This document shows positions 8,380 to 15,561 of a stretch of DNA of 52,161 bases, piece after piece. Location of the stretch: contig JADMJV010000044.1 in NCBI GenBank assembly GCA_018780265.1, positions 1-52,161 on the forward strand. Direction: 5' to 3'. Below the pieces are notes generated by a model. That model was not told the DNA's origin, ran no database searches, and saw only the letters and a program-made list of their open reading frames with translations. Position 1 is the first letter of the stretch. The number at the start of each line of letters is the position of its first letter. The translations under genes were made by a program, and so were the position numbers. Origin of the DNA: a bacterium (GTDB lineage: Bacteria; Vulcanimicrobiota; Xenobia; Xenobiales; JADMJV01).

Positions 8380-9251
8380 GCTGCTGTTCCCTCCTCAAAA
8401 AACCGGGCCACCAGGTCGGCCGTGTCGGGATTGGCAAAAACAGCTGGCGTGATAAAGGGCAACAAGTCCATACACACCCATCGATCGCCCTGACGACGAA
8501 GGTGAGCCTCGGCCAGGTGCAGCCCCAATTGATCGGCCGCTTTGTCGAGCCGCTCCAAAATCTCGCCGGGGGGCACTTCCGAGGTCGTCAGCCAGCGCTC
8601 CCCCACCCGCATGACCTGAACCTGCACGCCCTCAAACTTCCCCTCCAGATGCACCGGGCACAGAGGCAAACGCTCTAGTCGGGCATCTACCTGCTCATTC
8701 CAATCCTGAAAAGGTAGATTTCGACCGGTGAGGGGGCGGTATACCGTTCCCGCACTTTGCTGAGAGAGAAAATACCGGGCTCGCTCCGGGTCGCTGGTGA
8801 TACACACCGGTGGCACCGGCAATCCCTGTCCTGCCAGGAAGCTGAGAGTGGCCACTCGCGAACCGACCACGTCACGATTGAGAACGTGATTGGCCACCGG
8901 GCCGCGCCGAGCCAGACCGGCGAACATGGCGATCAGGGCCGCCCAGGCCTCAGCCTGCAGATACTCCTGGTCTGTCGGTGAATAGACTTCCAGGCCAGGT
9001 GGCTGCACAAAATAGCCGTCCAAAGCAGTGGAGACCACGTCGTCCCAATCCACTGAACCGCCATCTTCCAGCATGATCCGGCCGTTCTGACCGTCCCGGC
9101 TCAGCTGGTAGAAAAAGCTTGGGCTCAGGGGGAAACTCTCGTTAGCCAGGTAAACGACTCGTCGCTTACCCCGCTCCAGCAAATAATGATACAGCAGCGT
9201 CAGAACCGGGTGATGAACCGTTCCGAAGACCAGGATGGTGGGATTGGCCAC
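8376..9251 (-). CDS. ATP-grasp-like protein with degenerate active site (partner subunit)
   Basis: 291 residues, GTG start 2 bp after the repeat-protein stop. It aligns end to end with its downstream neighbour: a pre-ATP-grasp domain starting ILVFGTVHHP, NHVLNRDVVGSRVATLSFL before GLPVPPVCITSD, and CPVHLEGKFEGVQVQVMRVGERW in the position of the hinge/central domain. The key residues differ, however. The nucleotide-binding Lys becomes Arg (VYRPLTG). The metal-binding series Asp...Glu-x-Asn becomes LAEAHLRR...CMDLLPF, so the Asp and Asn are lost. I infer a pseudo-enzyme, acting as a scaffold or substrate-recognition subunit for the catalytic ligase, or an enzyme with altered metal use. Confidence 0.7.
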   Translation of the reverse strand: MANPTILVFGTVHHPVLTLLYHYLLERGKRRVVYLANESFPLSPSFFYQLSRDGQNGRIMLEDGGSVDWDDVVSTALDGYFVQPPGLEVYSPTDQEYLQAEAWAALIAMFAGLARRGPVANHVLNRDVVGSRVATLSFLAGQGLPVPPVCITSDPERARYFLSQQSAGTVYRPLTGRNLPFQDWNEQVDARLERLPLCPVHLEGKFEGVQVQVMRVGERWLTTSEVPPGEILERLDKAADQLGLHLAEAHLRRQGDRWVCMDLLPFITPAVFANPDTADLVARFFEEGTAA

Positions 9252-9253
9252 CG

Positions 9254-10297
9254 TTAAACGTTATACAAGAAGCGATCCGAGGGGACCACGCCGATGGGCG
9301 GCTGATTGTAATAGTCAAAGGGAACTTCCCAAGAGGCCTTCTCAGCGGACTTCTCCAGCTGTCCCTTTTCCAAGAATTTCTCAGGCGCGAACTTCTCGAG
9401 ATTCTTCTCGATGCTCTGTTTTTCAAAGCCCTGCTTGTCAGCAAACTTCTCGCCTTCGGCCTTGATGTTGACCTTCTCACTCGGCGGCTTCTCTACGTTG
9501 AGCTTCTCATAGCCGTGCTTATCGCCGACTTTCTCGCCCTCAGCTTTGATGTTGACCTTTTCGCCGGGTTGCTTCTCGACGTTCTGCTTTTCATAGCCCT
9601 GCTTATCGCCCAGCTTCTCGCCCTCGGCCTTAATGTTGACCTTCTCGCCAGGCGGCTTCTCTATGGCGTGCTTGTCGCCCAGCTTCTCCACGTTCTGCTT
9701 TTCAAAGTTCTGCTTGTCGCCCAGCTTTTCGCCTTCGGCCTTAATGTTGACTTTCTCGGCCGGGTTCTTCTCGCGAACGTTCTGCTTCTCGATGTTCTGC
9801 TTTTCGAAGCCCTGCTTATCGCCCAGCTTCTCGCCCTCAGCCTTGATATTGACCTTTTCGCCTGGCGGCTTTTCAAAGCGCTGCTTGTCGCCCAGCTTCT
9901 CGCCTTCAGCCTTGATATTGACCTTCTCGCCCGGCGGCTTCTCGACGTTCTGCTTCTCAAAAAGCTGTTTGTCGCCCAGCTTCTCGCCCTCAGCCTTGAA
10001 GCTGAGCTTCTCGATCTGCTTTTCGCCCAGCTTCTCATTTTCAGCCTTAAAGGAGATCTTTTCGCGGCCTTTCTCAGAATCGAACTTCTCGCGGCCTTTC
10101 TCGACAGCTTGCTTTTCGATACCCTTCTCGCGGAACAGCTTCTCGCGGCCCTTTTCAATCGATTGTTTGGCGATCTCCAGGTCCTTAAACTGAGGCCGAC
10201 CTTGGGCGGCCTCGGTGGGCACAATCGGCTGACCCGGACGGGTCGTAGGCTGCGGGGGTAAGGGTCGGAACTGACCGTTGATGAAAAGATCTGACAT
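9254..10297 (-). CDS. Lys/Glu-rich tandem-repeat protein; candidate precursor for ATP-grasp modification
   Basis: 347 residues with an excellent SD (AGGAGG, 9 nt from the ATG). There is no signal peptide. Residues 1-36 form a Pro-rich, leader-like region (FINGQFRPLPPQP). Residues about 44-320 are almost entirely Lys/Glu-rich units. Eight copies of [FI]KAEGEKLGDKQ-type motifs start near residues 83, 100, 128, 151, 185, 222, 250 and 277, most preceded by PPGEKVN and separated by [FY]EKQNVEK spacers. The last 27 residues are different and aromatic (SWEVPFDYYNQPP...FLYNV), perhaps a recognition or follower segment. It is the first gene of a tight operon with two ATP-grasp proteins. Abundant Lys, Glu and Asp in fixed register is what an amide-crosslinking ATP-grasp ligase would need. 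Alternatively it is a structural repeat protein that is glutamylated. Confidence 0.75.
   Translation of the reverse strand: MSDLFINGQFRPLPPQPTTRPGQPIVPTEAAQGRPQFKDLEIAKQSIEKGREKLFREKGIEKQAVEKGREKFDSEKGREKISFKAENEKLGEKQIEKLSFKAEGEKLGDKQLFEKQNVEKPPGEKVNIKAEGEKLGDKQRFEKPPGEKVNIKAEGEKLGDKQGFEKQNIEKQNVREKNPAEKVNIKAEGEKLGDKQNFEKQNVEKLGDKHAIEKPPGEKVNIKAEGEKLGDKQGYEKQNVEKQPGEKVNIKAEGEKVGDKHGYEKLNVEKPPSEKVNIKAEGEKFADKQGFEKQSIEKNLEKFAPEKFLEKGQLEKSAEKASWEVPFDYYNQPPIGVVPSDRFLYNV
9434..10051 (-). repeat. Eight-copy coding repeat within the Lys/Glu protein
   Basis: DNA copies of the unit encoding KVNIKAEGEKLGDKQ recur with variable spacers (17-37 residues). Copies 3 to 8 are the most alike; copies 1 and 2 (FKAENEKLGEKQ, FKAEGEKLGDKQ) are diverged. 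The third codon positions differ between copies, so the protein sequence is under selection and this is not a fresh DNA expansion. Confidence 0.85.
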
Positions 10298-10416
10298 GCG
10301 ACAAAGCCTCCTGGTCTCTCTTCACGCACAGGCGAGCGTACGTCAACAGCGCTTCGCCAAAGAGTCCAGAATACCCTCAACCAGGGAACGCCTGACCGCT
10401 GGCAAACTTGCCCCGC

Positions 10417-10977
10417 ATGGACTTACTCTCTGGATTTGTTGCCTGGATGCTGATGATCTTCATGCAGGCCTGCCCCGCAGAACGCCTGGTGGCGGGGGAT
10501 TCATATTGCTACAACCTGGCCTCGCAGAACAAGCGAGTGGTCATTCGCGTGACCGGACGCAAAGAAAAAGAGAGCTGGGTGGCCTTGAGCGCCGGAGTGG
10601 AAGAGTCCGGCTCGCTGGACAAGGCGCACTTTGCCGTGCTGAGCTACGGCCGCAACCGCACCGTGACCAGCTTCAAGGAAGGCACTCAGGAGTTGCTATC
10701 CAAGCCGTTGCCACTTCCCGGGCTAGACAAGGAGATACTGATCAGCACCGCCTCCGACTACATCTTTAAGCGCAGTAAACAGCCAGCCCGGGCAGCCGCC
10801 ATCAAATCGGTGAAAGGCTACAACGGAGCCGTCAAGATCAAATCCGCTCGTTACGAAGAGAGCCAGGACTTAATCGACGTGGGCACCGACGCCAACCTTG
10901 GCCTGGTCTATGTGGCCTTTACCCAGGGCGGAGAAGTCAACGGCCTGGAGTTGGTCGAGATCAAGCACAAAAAGTAG
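10417..10977 (+). CDS. Small secreted protein, unknown
   Basis: 186 residues from ATG 10417; a TTG three codons upstream is the alternative. The N-terminus (MDLLSGFVAWMLMIFMQAC, then PAERLVAG) is a signal peptide, or possibly a lipoprotein signal with Cys in the QAC position, although the lipobox is poor. The mature region contains beta-rich stretches (RVVIRVTGRK, SWVALSAGVEES, GLVYVAFTQGGEVNGLELVEI) and a Lys-rich middle. No family is recognised. It is divergent from the repeat-protein operon and converges on the next gene with a 4-bp gap. Confidence 0.6.
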   Translation: MDLLSGFVAWMLMIFMQACPAERLVAGDSYCYNLASQNKRVVIRVTGRKEKESWVALSAGVEESGSLDKAHFAVLSYGRNRTVTSFKEGTQELLSKPLPLPGLDKEILISTASDYIFKRSKQPARAAAIKSVKGYNGAVKIKSARYEESQDLIDVGTDANLGLVYVAFTQGGEVNGLELVEIKHKK

Positions 10978-10981
10978 GCTG

Positions 10982-11359
10982 CTAGGCCATCAGGGGAATC
11001 TGCTCGCGCAGGCCTTCCAACTGCCCCTCCAGGTGGCGCAACTGACCATCGCACTCGACCAGCAAAGTCAGGCTCTGGTGAAACACTTCCTCGTCGCCAT
11101 CCAACAGCCCGTAAATACCGTCGAGCTGGCCTTCAAGCACCTCGACCAATTGGGCCATCAGTTGGCTGCCCGTTTGGGAGACCGGCGCCTGGAGGTTGTC
11201 CAACAACCCTTCCAGGCGCGCGGCCTCGGTCTCTAGTTGGGGACGGCTGGTCGGCAGTTCCTGAGCCAGGCGCAGGACCTTTTCGACCGGACTTTCCTCG
11301 GGCAAGGCCTCTTCCTCTAACGACAGGTGGATTTGAGAGAGCTTTTCCATCATAAACAT
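10982..11359 (-). CDS. Small acidic helical protein, unknown
   Basis: 125 residues, predominantly helical and coiled-coil-like (QLETEAARLEGLLDNLQ, then QLMAQLVEVLEGQLDGIYGLL and QLRHLEGQLEGLREQI), with leucine at heptad-like spacing and an acidic N-terminus. Three possible ATGs lie within the first four codons. It follows the 91-residue gene by 35 bp on the same strand, so the two probably share a transcript. No family is recognised. Confidence 0.55.
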   Translation of the reverse strand: MFMMEKLSQIHLSLEEEALPEESPVEKVLRLAQELPTSRPQLETEAARLEGLLDNLQAPVSQTGSQLMAQLVEVLEGQLDGIYGLLDGDEEVFHQSLTLLVECDGQLRHLEGQLEGLREQIPLMA

Positions 11360-11394
11360 TGGGTTTCAGTCCTTTCCCGAGTAATTCGCAAATT

Positions 11395-11670
11395 CTAGTT
11401 GTGCTTGAGGGCGTAGATGGTCTGACTGATGGAGTTCATATCCTGGTGCAGTTCCTTGCGCTCCTTGGGGCCCACCCAGCCGTTGTTACCCTTGGCCTCG
11501 GCCAGCGAGGCGCGGGCGTCGCTGCGCATATCTTTCAGCACCCCAACTTCGGAGCCGGTCAGGCTGCCGGAGGCTACCCCTTGAGCGGCGCGAGCGTGCT
11601 GGTTGGCGGCGCGGTCCTTGAGGCCGGGGGCGAAGACGTTTCCATTGGCGGTTGAAATCAGGTTGCTCAT
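11395..11670 (-). CDS. 91-residue protein, unknown
   Basis: The start is placed at ATG 11670 (MSNLISTANGN), behind an SD-like GAAGGGA; a longer frame upstream would read through a perfect inverted repeat. The protein is hydrophilic, Ala/Gly/Asn-rich and helical in its second half (SEVGVLKDMRSDARASLAEAK, then PKERKELHQDMNSISQ). It has no signal peptide. It is the first gene of a likely two-gene unit with the coiled-coil protein downstream, and its 5' leader carries an 11-bp perfect hairpin. Confidence 0.6.
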   Translation of the reverse strand: MSNLISTANGNVFAPGLKDRAANQHARAAQGVASGSLTGSEVGVLKDMRSDARASLAEAKGNNGWVGPKERKELHQDMNSISQTIYALKHN

Positions 11671-11687
11671 TGTGTTTGTTTCCCTTC

Positions 11688-11714
11688 GAGTGTGTTTAGC
11701 TGATAAACACACTC
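11688..11714 (-). promoter_or_regulatory. Perfect 11-bp inverted repeat in the leader of the 91-residue gene
   Basis: GAGTGTGTTTA and TAAACACACTC flank a 5-nt spacer. The dyad ends 17 nt before the start codon, immediately upstream of the ribosome-binding site. It could be an operator for a dimeric repressor or, as RNA, a stable hairpin controlling translation. There is no following U-tract in the direction of the gene, so a terminator is unlikely. Confidence 0.6.
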
Positions 11715-11787
11715 TAGTGGAGACGACTCAAGGAGCCCTCAGGGACCACTCAATAAACGCTCAAAATCCTTGACGTTGGGTTAACCT

Positions 11788-12756
11788 TTAGAGCAGAGCG
11801 GCGGAGTAGCGGCCCATAAGATCGGCAACCGGCTCGATACGCTCGATACCCTCCACGCTCTTACCCGCCTGCCAATAGTCCTTGTAACCCGACCCCTCCA
11901 GGCTGGCCCTTTTCAATTTCCACAAGGCCATCAGCGAATAAAACATGCGCATCCAGTGCTTAAAACGAGGGTGGCGCAACAGCCAGCGGGCGATGGGCCC
12001 GGCCTTGGTACCGATCTTATCGATATAGGGAGTGCGGATTACGGCCACGGGCACGCCGCTGACCTTCTCGGTCAGAACAATGTCACTTTCCCGGGCGCGC
12101 ACAATGGCTTGCTTATAGTCCAGGTGAGCGTTGCACTCCGTGGTGGCAATGAAGCGGGTGCCCAATTGCACGCCAGCATAGCCGATCTGCAAGGCCTGCT
12201 TAAACTGCTCAGGACGGGAGATGCCACCGGCAGCCACCAGCGGAACTCCCAGGTCGGCCATCGATGCATACAGATCTTCCAGGCTGCCCTGACCAGCGTG
12301 GCCGCCGGCCCGATTGTTGACGCAGATAATGCCCCGTGCTCCGCTGGAAAGCGCCTTCTCGGCCCATTTTCGCTCGGTCACATCGTGATAGACCACCCCG
12401 CCGGCCGCCTCAGCCTTTTGCACCACCCATTTGGGATCGCCCAGCGAGGTGACAAAGAAGCGAACGCCCTCTTCGATGGCGATGTCCATCCATTGCTTCA
12501 TGCGGTCCTGGTACTTCTTGGATGACTTTTCCACAATAATATTCAGCCCCACCGGCTTGCTGGTGAGGCGCTTGATCAGGCGCACTCCCTCGCGGAAGTC
12601 GTGGCCATGCACAAAAACCAGCGAGAGCGGCTGAATGATACCCATACCGCCGGCTTCCGAGACGGCCGCCACCAGTTCCGGATTGCTGCACGGGTACATG
12701 GCCCCGCACAAGAGAGGAATCTCGATCTCGGCGTGTTGCGTCAATGCTGTGGTCAC
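11788..12756 (-). CDS. Nitronate monooxygenase (2-nitropropane dioxygenase family)
   Basis: An FMN-dependent TIM-barrel enzyme that oxidises alkyl nitronates, or an enoyl-reductase-like relative. 322 residues, with the GTG overlapping the upstream stop. The N-terminal barrel strand (IPLLCGAMYPCSNPELVAAVSEAGGMG) matches the family's PixxApM-like opening. VVYHDVTERKWAEKALSSGARG and NRAGGHAG give the catalytic His region and the FMN phosphate loop, followed by VPLVAAGGI and GVQLGTRFIATTE, the characteristic end of the barrel. The C-terminus has a basic helical segment (ARWLLRHPRFKHWMRMFYSL). The preceding thioesterase-like gene is translationally coupled to it, which suggests acyl-CoA or fatty-acid-related metabolism. 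Confidence 0.85.
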   Translation of the reverse strand: MTTALTQHAEIEIPLLCGAMYPCSNPELVAAVSEAGGMGIIQPLSLVFVHGHDFREGVRLIKRLTSKPVGLNIIVEKSSKKYQDRMKQWMDIAIEEGVRFFVTSLGDPKWVVQKAEAAGGVVYHDVTERKWAEKALSSGARGIICVNNRAGGHAGQGSLEDLYASMADLGVPLVAAGGISRPEQFKQALQIGYAGVQLGTRFIATTECNAHLDYKQAIVRARESDIVLTEKVSGVPVAVIRTPYIDKIGTKAGPIARWLLRHPRFKHWMRMFYSLMALWKLKRASLEGSGYKDYWQAGKSVEGIERIEPVADLMGRYSAALL

Positions 12757-13100
12757 GATGCGTCACCTACTTTCCAGGTGGCCTTGACCTCGGCCACAAC
12801 TTCACCCCCGGCATCCCTCACGATACCCTGGACCTCTCCACCCAGGTCAGCGCCCAGGGTGCACTCGGCCGTCAGTCTGCCGCGCGCTTTGCGCAGATAT
12901 TGGATGTCAAATCCCGTCAGGATGGCCCTGTTGGTTTCTCCCAGCGTAAAGTTAAGCGCCAGACCGGTGCTCTTCAGATGATTGCGCGCCCGCCCGGTAT
13001 CCTGGAGCGAGGCCCGCGCATAGCCCTCACGCAACTCCTCCACATCAATGTGCAACGAGCCGGTGTAGGAGACCGCTGTCCCCAAAATGCGACTGAACAT
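12753..13100 (-). CDS. DUF4442/PaaI-like hotdog thioesterase, short
   Basis: 115 residues with the hotdog pattern: GYARASLQDTGRARNHL, then AL..TLGE on the central helix, ILTGFDIQYLRKARGRLTAEC, and a last strand GGEVVAEVKATWKVG. These are the landmarks of DUF4442/PaaI-type acyl-CoA thioesterases. The family is usually 135-150 residues, and the stretch between the central helix and the ILTG strand is about a dozen residues shorter here. The helix may be trimmed. It overlaps the nitronate monooxygenase gene by 4 bp, so the two are co-translated. Confidence 0.6.
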   Translation of the reverse strand: MFSRILGTAVSYTGSLHIDVEELREGYARASLQDTGRARNHLKSTGLALNFTLGETNRAILTGFDIQYLRKARGRLTAECTLGADLGGEVQGIVRDAGGEVVAEVKATWKVGDAS

Positions 13101-13272
13101 CCATTTCCCGCGGCAATCGAGAAAACACCGACCAAAGTTGGCGCAACACGCGCAGAAGTTTTCGAAAATGCATGCCGGGGCAGTTGGCCGACGGGTGGGA
13201 ATCCCCTGTCAGACCAGGAGGTTGGACCGGTTTACGAGATCGCCGGCCATGGCCGGCGATCCCGTGTGTCCC

Positions 13273-14073
13273 CTACAGAAGCAAAGCCATCACCGGGTAG
13301 TGGTCGGATTCATCGTTGAGAGGAAGAACTTCGACCTGGCCCACCCGCGGGGCCATGGCCGGGGAGAAATACAGGTAGTCGGTGCGATAGTCGATGTGCA
13401 CCCCGCCGCGGTTGCGGGGAGCCGTGATCCAGCGGGCCGGGGGTCGCAAGTAGAGGCCGTCCAACCAGCCAAACTCGGCCAACTCCTCGCTGACTTCAAA
13501 GCGAGGGGGCAGGTGAAACTTGGTGGTCAGACTCTCGCGCAGCAGCGATTCGAGGTCGGCCGGGTAGGGGTCGTTATTGGAGAGCGCATTGAGGTCGCCG
13601 GCCAGCGCATAAAGACCCTCGCGAAACTTGGCCGGGTCAAGCAAAGAGCGCAGGTAGCGGGCCTCGACAAAACGCAGATTCTCGTTCTTGGCATCAAAGT
13701 GAGCGGCCAACAGATGCAGCGGTTGACCGCCCCAGTCCACCGAGCACTCCACCAGAGCGTGGCCCAGAAAGGCCGGATTGTTGTGGGTCTCAAAAGTAAC
13801 CAGAGGCAGGCGGCTGAAAACCGCCAGATGATAGCGCTTGCCGCTGCCACGTGGACGGGCCAGGCCCAGCCGGGCGTGGGCGGGGTCGGCCGGGATGCCC
13901 AGCGCTTCGGCCACCTGAGCCAACCGCTTACCATCGTCCCAGTCCAGGCATTCTTGCAAAACCAACAGGTCGGGGGCATTACGTCGTATCACGTCGAGTA
14001 CGCCGCGAAAGCGGTTCTCGTCGCCTCCGCCGGTGAGGATATTGAAGGTCATCAACTTGAGTGGAAGAGTCAT
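13273..14073 (-). CDS. Endonuclease/exonuclease/phosphatase (EEP) family hydrolase
   Basis: A Mg2+-dependent phosphodiesterase/nuclease fold of 266 residues from ATG 14073 (MTLPLKLMTFNIL). The EEP motifs are in order: Asn in TFNIL, Glu in LLVLQE, FSRLPLV, His-Asp in LLAAHFDAKNENLR, AGDLNAL (GDxN), and the terminal catalytic pair in ESDHYPVMA. It has no signal peptide, so it is probably cytoplasmic. The substrate (DNA, sphingolipid-like or inositol phosphates) cannot be told. It is followed by a PIN toxin gene on the same strand, 47 bp upstream. Confidence 0.85.
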   Translation of the reverse strand: MTLPLKLMTFNILTGGGDENRFRGVLDVIRRNAPDLLVLQECLDWDDGKRLAQVAEALGIPADPAHARLGLARPRGSGKRYHLAVFSRLPLVTFETHNNPAFLGHALVECSVDWGGQPLHLLAAHFDAKNENLRFVEARYLRSLLDPAKFREGLYALAGDLNALSNNDPYPADLESLLRESLTTKFHLPPRFEVSEELAEFGWLDGLYLRPPARWITAPRNRGGVHIDYRTDYLYFSPAMAPRVGQVEVLPLNDESDHYPVMALLL

Positions 14074-14120
14074 AACCGTGGCCTTCGCGCCTTGGCAGGA
14101 TCTCCTGTGAACCGGACCGT

Positions 14121-14549
14121 TTAAGGCACGAGATGCAGGAAGTCGAGACCGCGGTAACGCCGAAAGTCCCCGTCGAAAGCCACCAAACGACAGCCCGCCG
14201 CGATCGAAAAGGCGGCCAGATACGCGTCTGTCCAATGTCCGCCCCTAAGCGACTGCTGCCCGCTCCAGCAGCCGAGCAGCTCGTCCAAACCGGACGGTTC
14301 GCCAAGCATCACAATGCCCGGGCGGGACAGCCAGGTCTGTAGCGCACACCACGCCTCCGATCCGTCCAGAACCGCCTCTCCCAGAATGCGGGGGTTGGTA
14401 AGATGGCGCAGCAGTGCCAGGGCCGTTACGCGGCAAAAGGCAAGCTGTTGGTCGGCTTCTTCGTGCCAATAGCGCAGGGCTCGCTGATAATGCACGTGGT
14501 CTGGTGCGCTTAAAGGCAACCAGGCGCTAGAGTCCAGCAGATCCGGCAT
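14121..14549 (-). CDS. vapC: PIN-domain toxin, VapC family
   Basis: 142 residues from ATG 14549, a start that overlaps the antitoxin by 23 bp. A PIN RNase has four acidic residues. Here I see Asp in LLDSSAWLPL, Glu in the linker (RYWHEEADQ), and Asp-Asp in GGHWTDAYLAA and LVAFDGDFRRY. The family cleaves RNA, often tRNA or rRNA, when freed from its antitoxin. The gene lies directly behind a ribbon-helix-helix antitoxin, the normal VapBC order, and their overlap implies translational coupling. Confidence 0.85.
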   Translation of the reverse strand: MPDLLDSSAWLPLSAPDHVHYQRALRYWHEEADQQLAFCRVTALALLRHLTNPRILGEAVLDGSEAWCALQTWLSRPGIVMLGEPSGLDELLGCWSGQQSLRGGHWTDAYLAAFSIAAGCRLVAFDGDFRRYRGLDFLHLVP

Positions 14550-14805
14550 GCTTGGCCTCGTCCTCTTCCTCTTCCATGCGCCGAAGCTGTGCGCCCGAGA
14601 CGGCCGCAATGGGAATCCCCCGCCGCGGGACGACTGCAGGTGGAGGCAGGCGCTGACCGGCGGGCAGCGGGCGATCCCCGCGAGGCTGACTCAGTCCTTG
14701 TTCGATCAGTCCCCGGATAAGCTCCCTCAAAGTAGTGCCCGTAAGCGCCGCACGGGCTTTCAGCGAACGATAGAGATCGTCGGGCAAGTCTATGGTGGTG
14801 CGCAT
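14527..14805 (-). CDS. vapB: Ribbon-helix-helix antitoxin, VapB-like
   Basis: 92 residues. The N-terminus (MRTTIDLPDDLYRSLKARAA, then GTTLRELIRGLIEQGL) is a classic Arc/CopG ribbon-helix-helix: a beta strand TTIDLP, then two helices. The C-terminal half (AVVPRRGIPI and an acidic EEEEDEA tail) is the flexible toxin-binding part. A consensus promoter ends 6 nt before the ATG, so the mRNA is probably leaderless. ATGC-containing direct repeats spaced 10 bp apart over the start region look like the operator for autorepression. Confidence 0.85.
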   Translation of the reverse strand: MRTTIDLPDDLYRSLKARAALTGTTLRELIRGLIEQGLSQPRGDRPLPAGQRLPPPAVVPRRGIPIAAVSGAQLRRMEEEEDEAKHAGSAGL

Positions 14806-14811
14806 AAATGC

Positions 14812-14840
14812 ACATTAATGCGTCTGCACGCTCCTGTCAA
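14812..14840 (-). promoter_or_regulatory. Sigma70-type promoter of the vapBC pair, leaderless geometry
   Basis: TTGACA (14835-14840) and TAATGT (14812-14817) are separated by 17 bp. The -10 box ends 6 nt before the ATG, so transcription should start at or within a base of the start codon. The same spacing is found at the second toxin-antitoxin locus (36640-36668). Confidence 0.7.
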
Positions 14841-14890
14841 ATGAGCAAGCAGACTTGAACCCCTGGGCACCCCGGCGCGTAGCTCACAGC

Positions 14891-15538
14891 ATGCTGCTGC
14901 TGATACAAATCTTGCTGGTCTGCCAGCTCCCTCTCGACGAACCACTGTGCTTCCCCGCCCTGCTGCTGATCGCCTACGCCGCCTGCGTGACCGCCCAGCG
15001 CCACCTGCCCGCCCCCAATCTGGAACGCCGCTCCCGATACCTGTTCGCCGCCATCCTGGGCTGGATGGTGGTACTTCTTTGGGTGATGGGCAGGCCCGGC
15101 TGCTGCAGCCCCTGGTCCTGGAGCAATGCTCTGACCGGAGTCTACGGTGTGACCTGGCCCTGTCTGTGGCTGCGCTTTCCGCGAGCCGCCTGGTTGCAAC
15201 AAAAACCCTGGCTGGGGGTGGCCCTGACCGCTCTGGCTGTGGGACTGACCATGGACAGCGCGCCACCGATCGCCGGCAACTTCGGGGTCAACAAATTGCT
15301 TATCACCCTGACCGGCCTGGCCAGCCTGGCCCAAATGTGGCCCGGTAAACTGGCCCGGGCCCTGCTGGTGGCCACCCTGGCGGCTGCTGCCGGGCCCGTC
15401 ACCTACAGTTGGATCTTTGAAGGATGTAAAGGATGGATTTTCTCACTGGGAAGCTCCTCGCTCATGGTCTGGCCCCTGATCTTGAGCGCAAAAGCGCGGC
15501 CCCGACCGAACGGTAACAAGCTGGACCTACTTCCCTGA
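14891..15538 (+). CDS. Polytopic membrane protein, unknown
   Basis: 215 residues from ATG 14891 (MLLLIQILLVCQL); a TTG at 14855 would add 12 polar residues. Five or six hydrophobic segments are visible (MLLLIQILLVCQL, PALLLIAYAACV, YLFAAILGWMVVLLWV, LGVALTALAVGLTM, ALLVATLAAAAGPV and a last one around SLMVWPLILS). It ends in a basic tail. It is Trp- and Cys-containing with no enzyme motif seen, and probably sits in the inner membrane. Function unknown. Confidence 0.6.
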   Translation: MLLLIQILLVCQLPLDEPLCFPALLLIAYAACVTAQRHLPAPNLERRSRYLFAAILGWMVVLLWVMGRPGCCSPWSWSNALTGVYGVTWPCLWLRFPRAAWLQQKPWLGVALTALAVGLTMDSAPPIAGNFGVNKLLITLTGLASLAQMWPGKLARALLVATLAAAAGPVTYSWIFEGCKGWIFSLGSSSLMVWPLILSAKARPRPNGNKLDLLP

Positions 15539-15561
15539 GGCCCTTGCGATAGGTTGAGATC

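Noticed and set aside
9515..10261. Plus-strand frame encoding a very hydrophobic Leu-rich protein opposite the Lys/Glu-repeat gene
   Set aside because: The Leu/Phe richness is simply the complement of repeated Lys/Glu codons (AAG/GAG read as CTT/CTC); the minus-strand gene has a perfect SD and operon context.
13087..14124. Plus-strand frame of about 345 codons
   Set aside because: It lies opposite the EEP hydrolase, whose motifs are complete; the plus-strand product is compositionally odd (Gln/His/Arg-rich).
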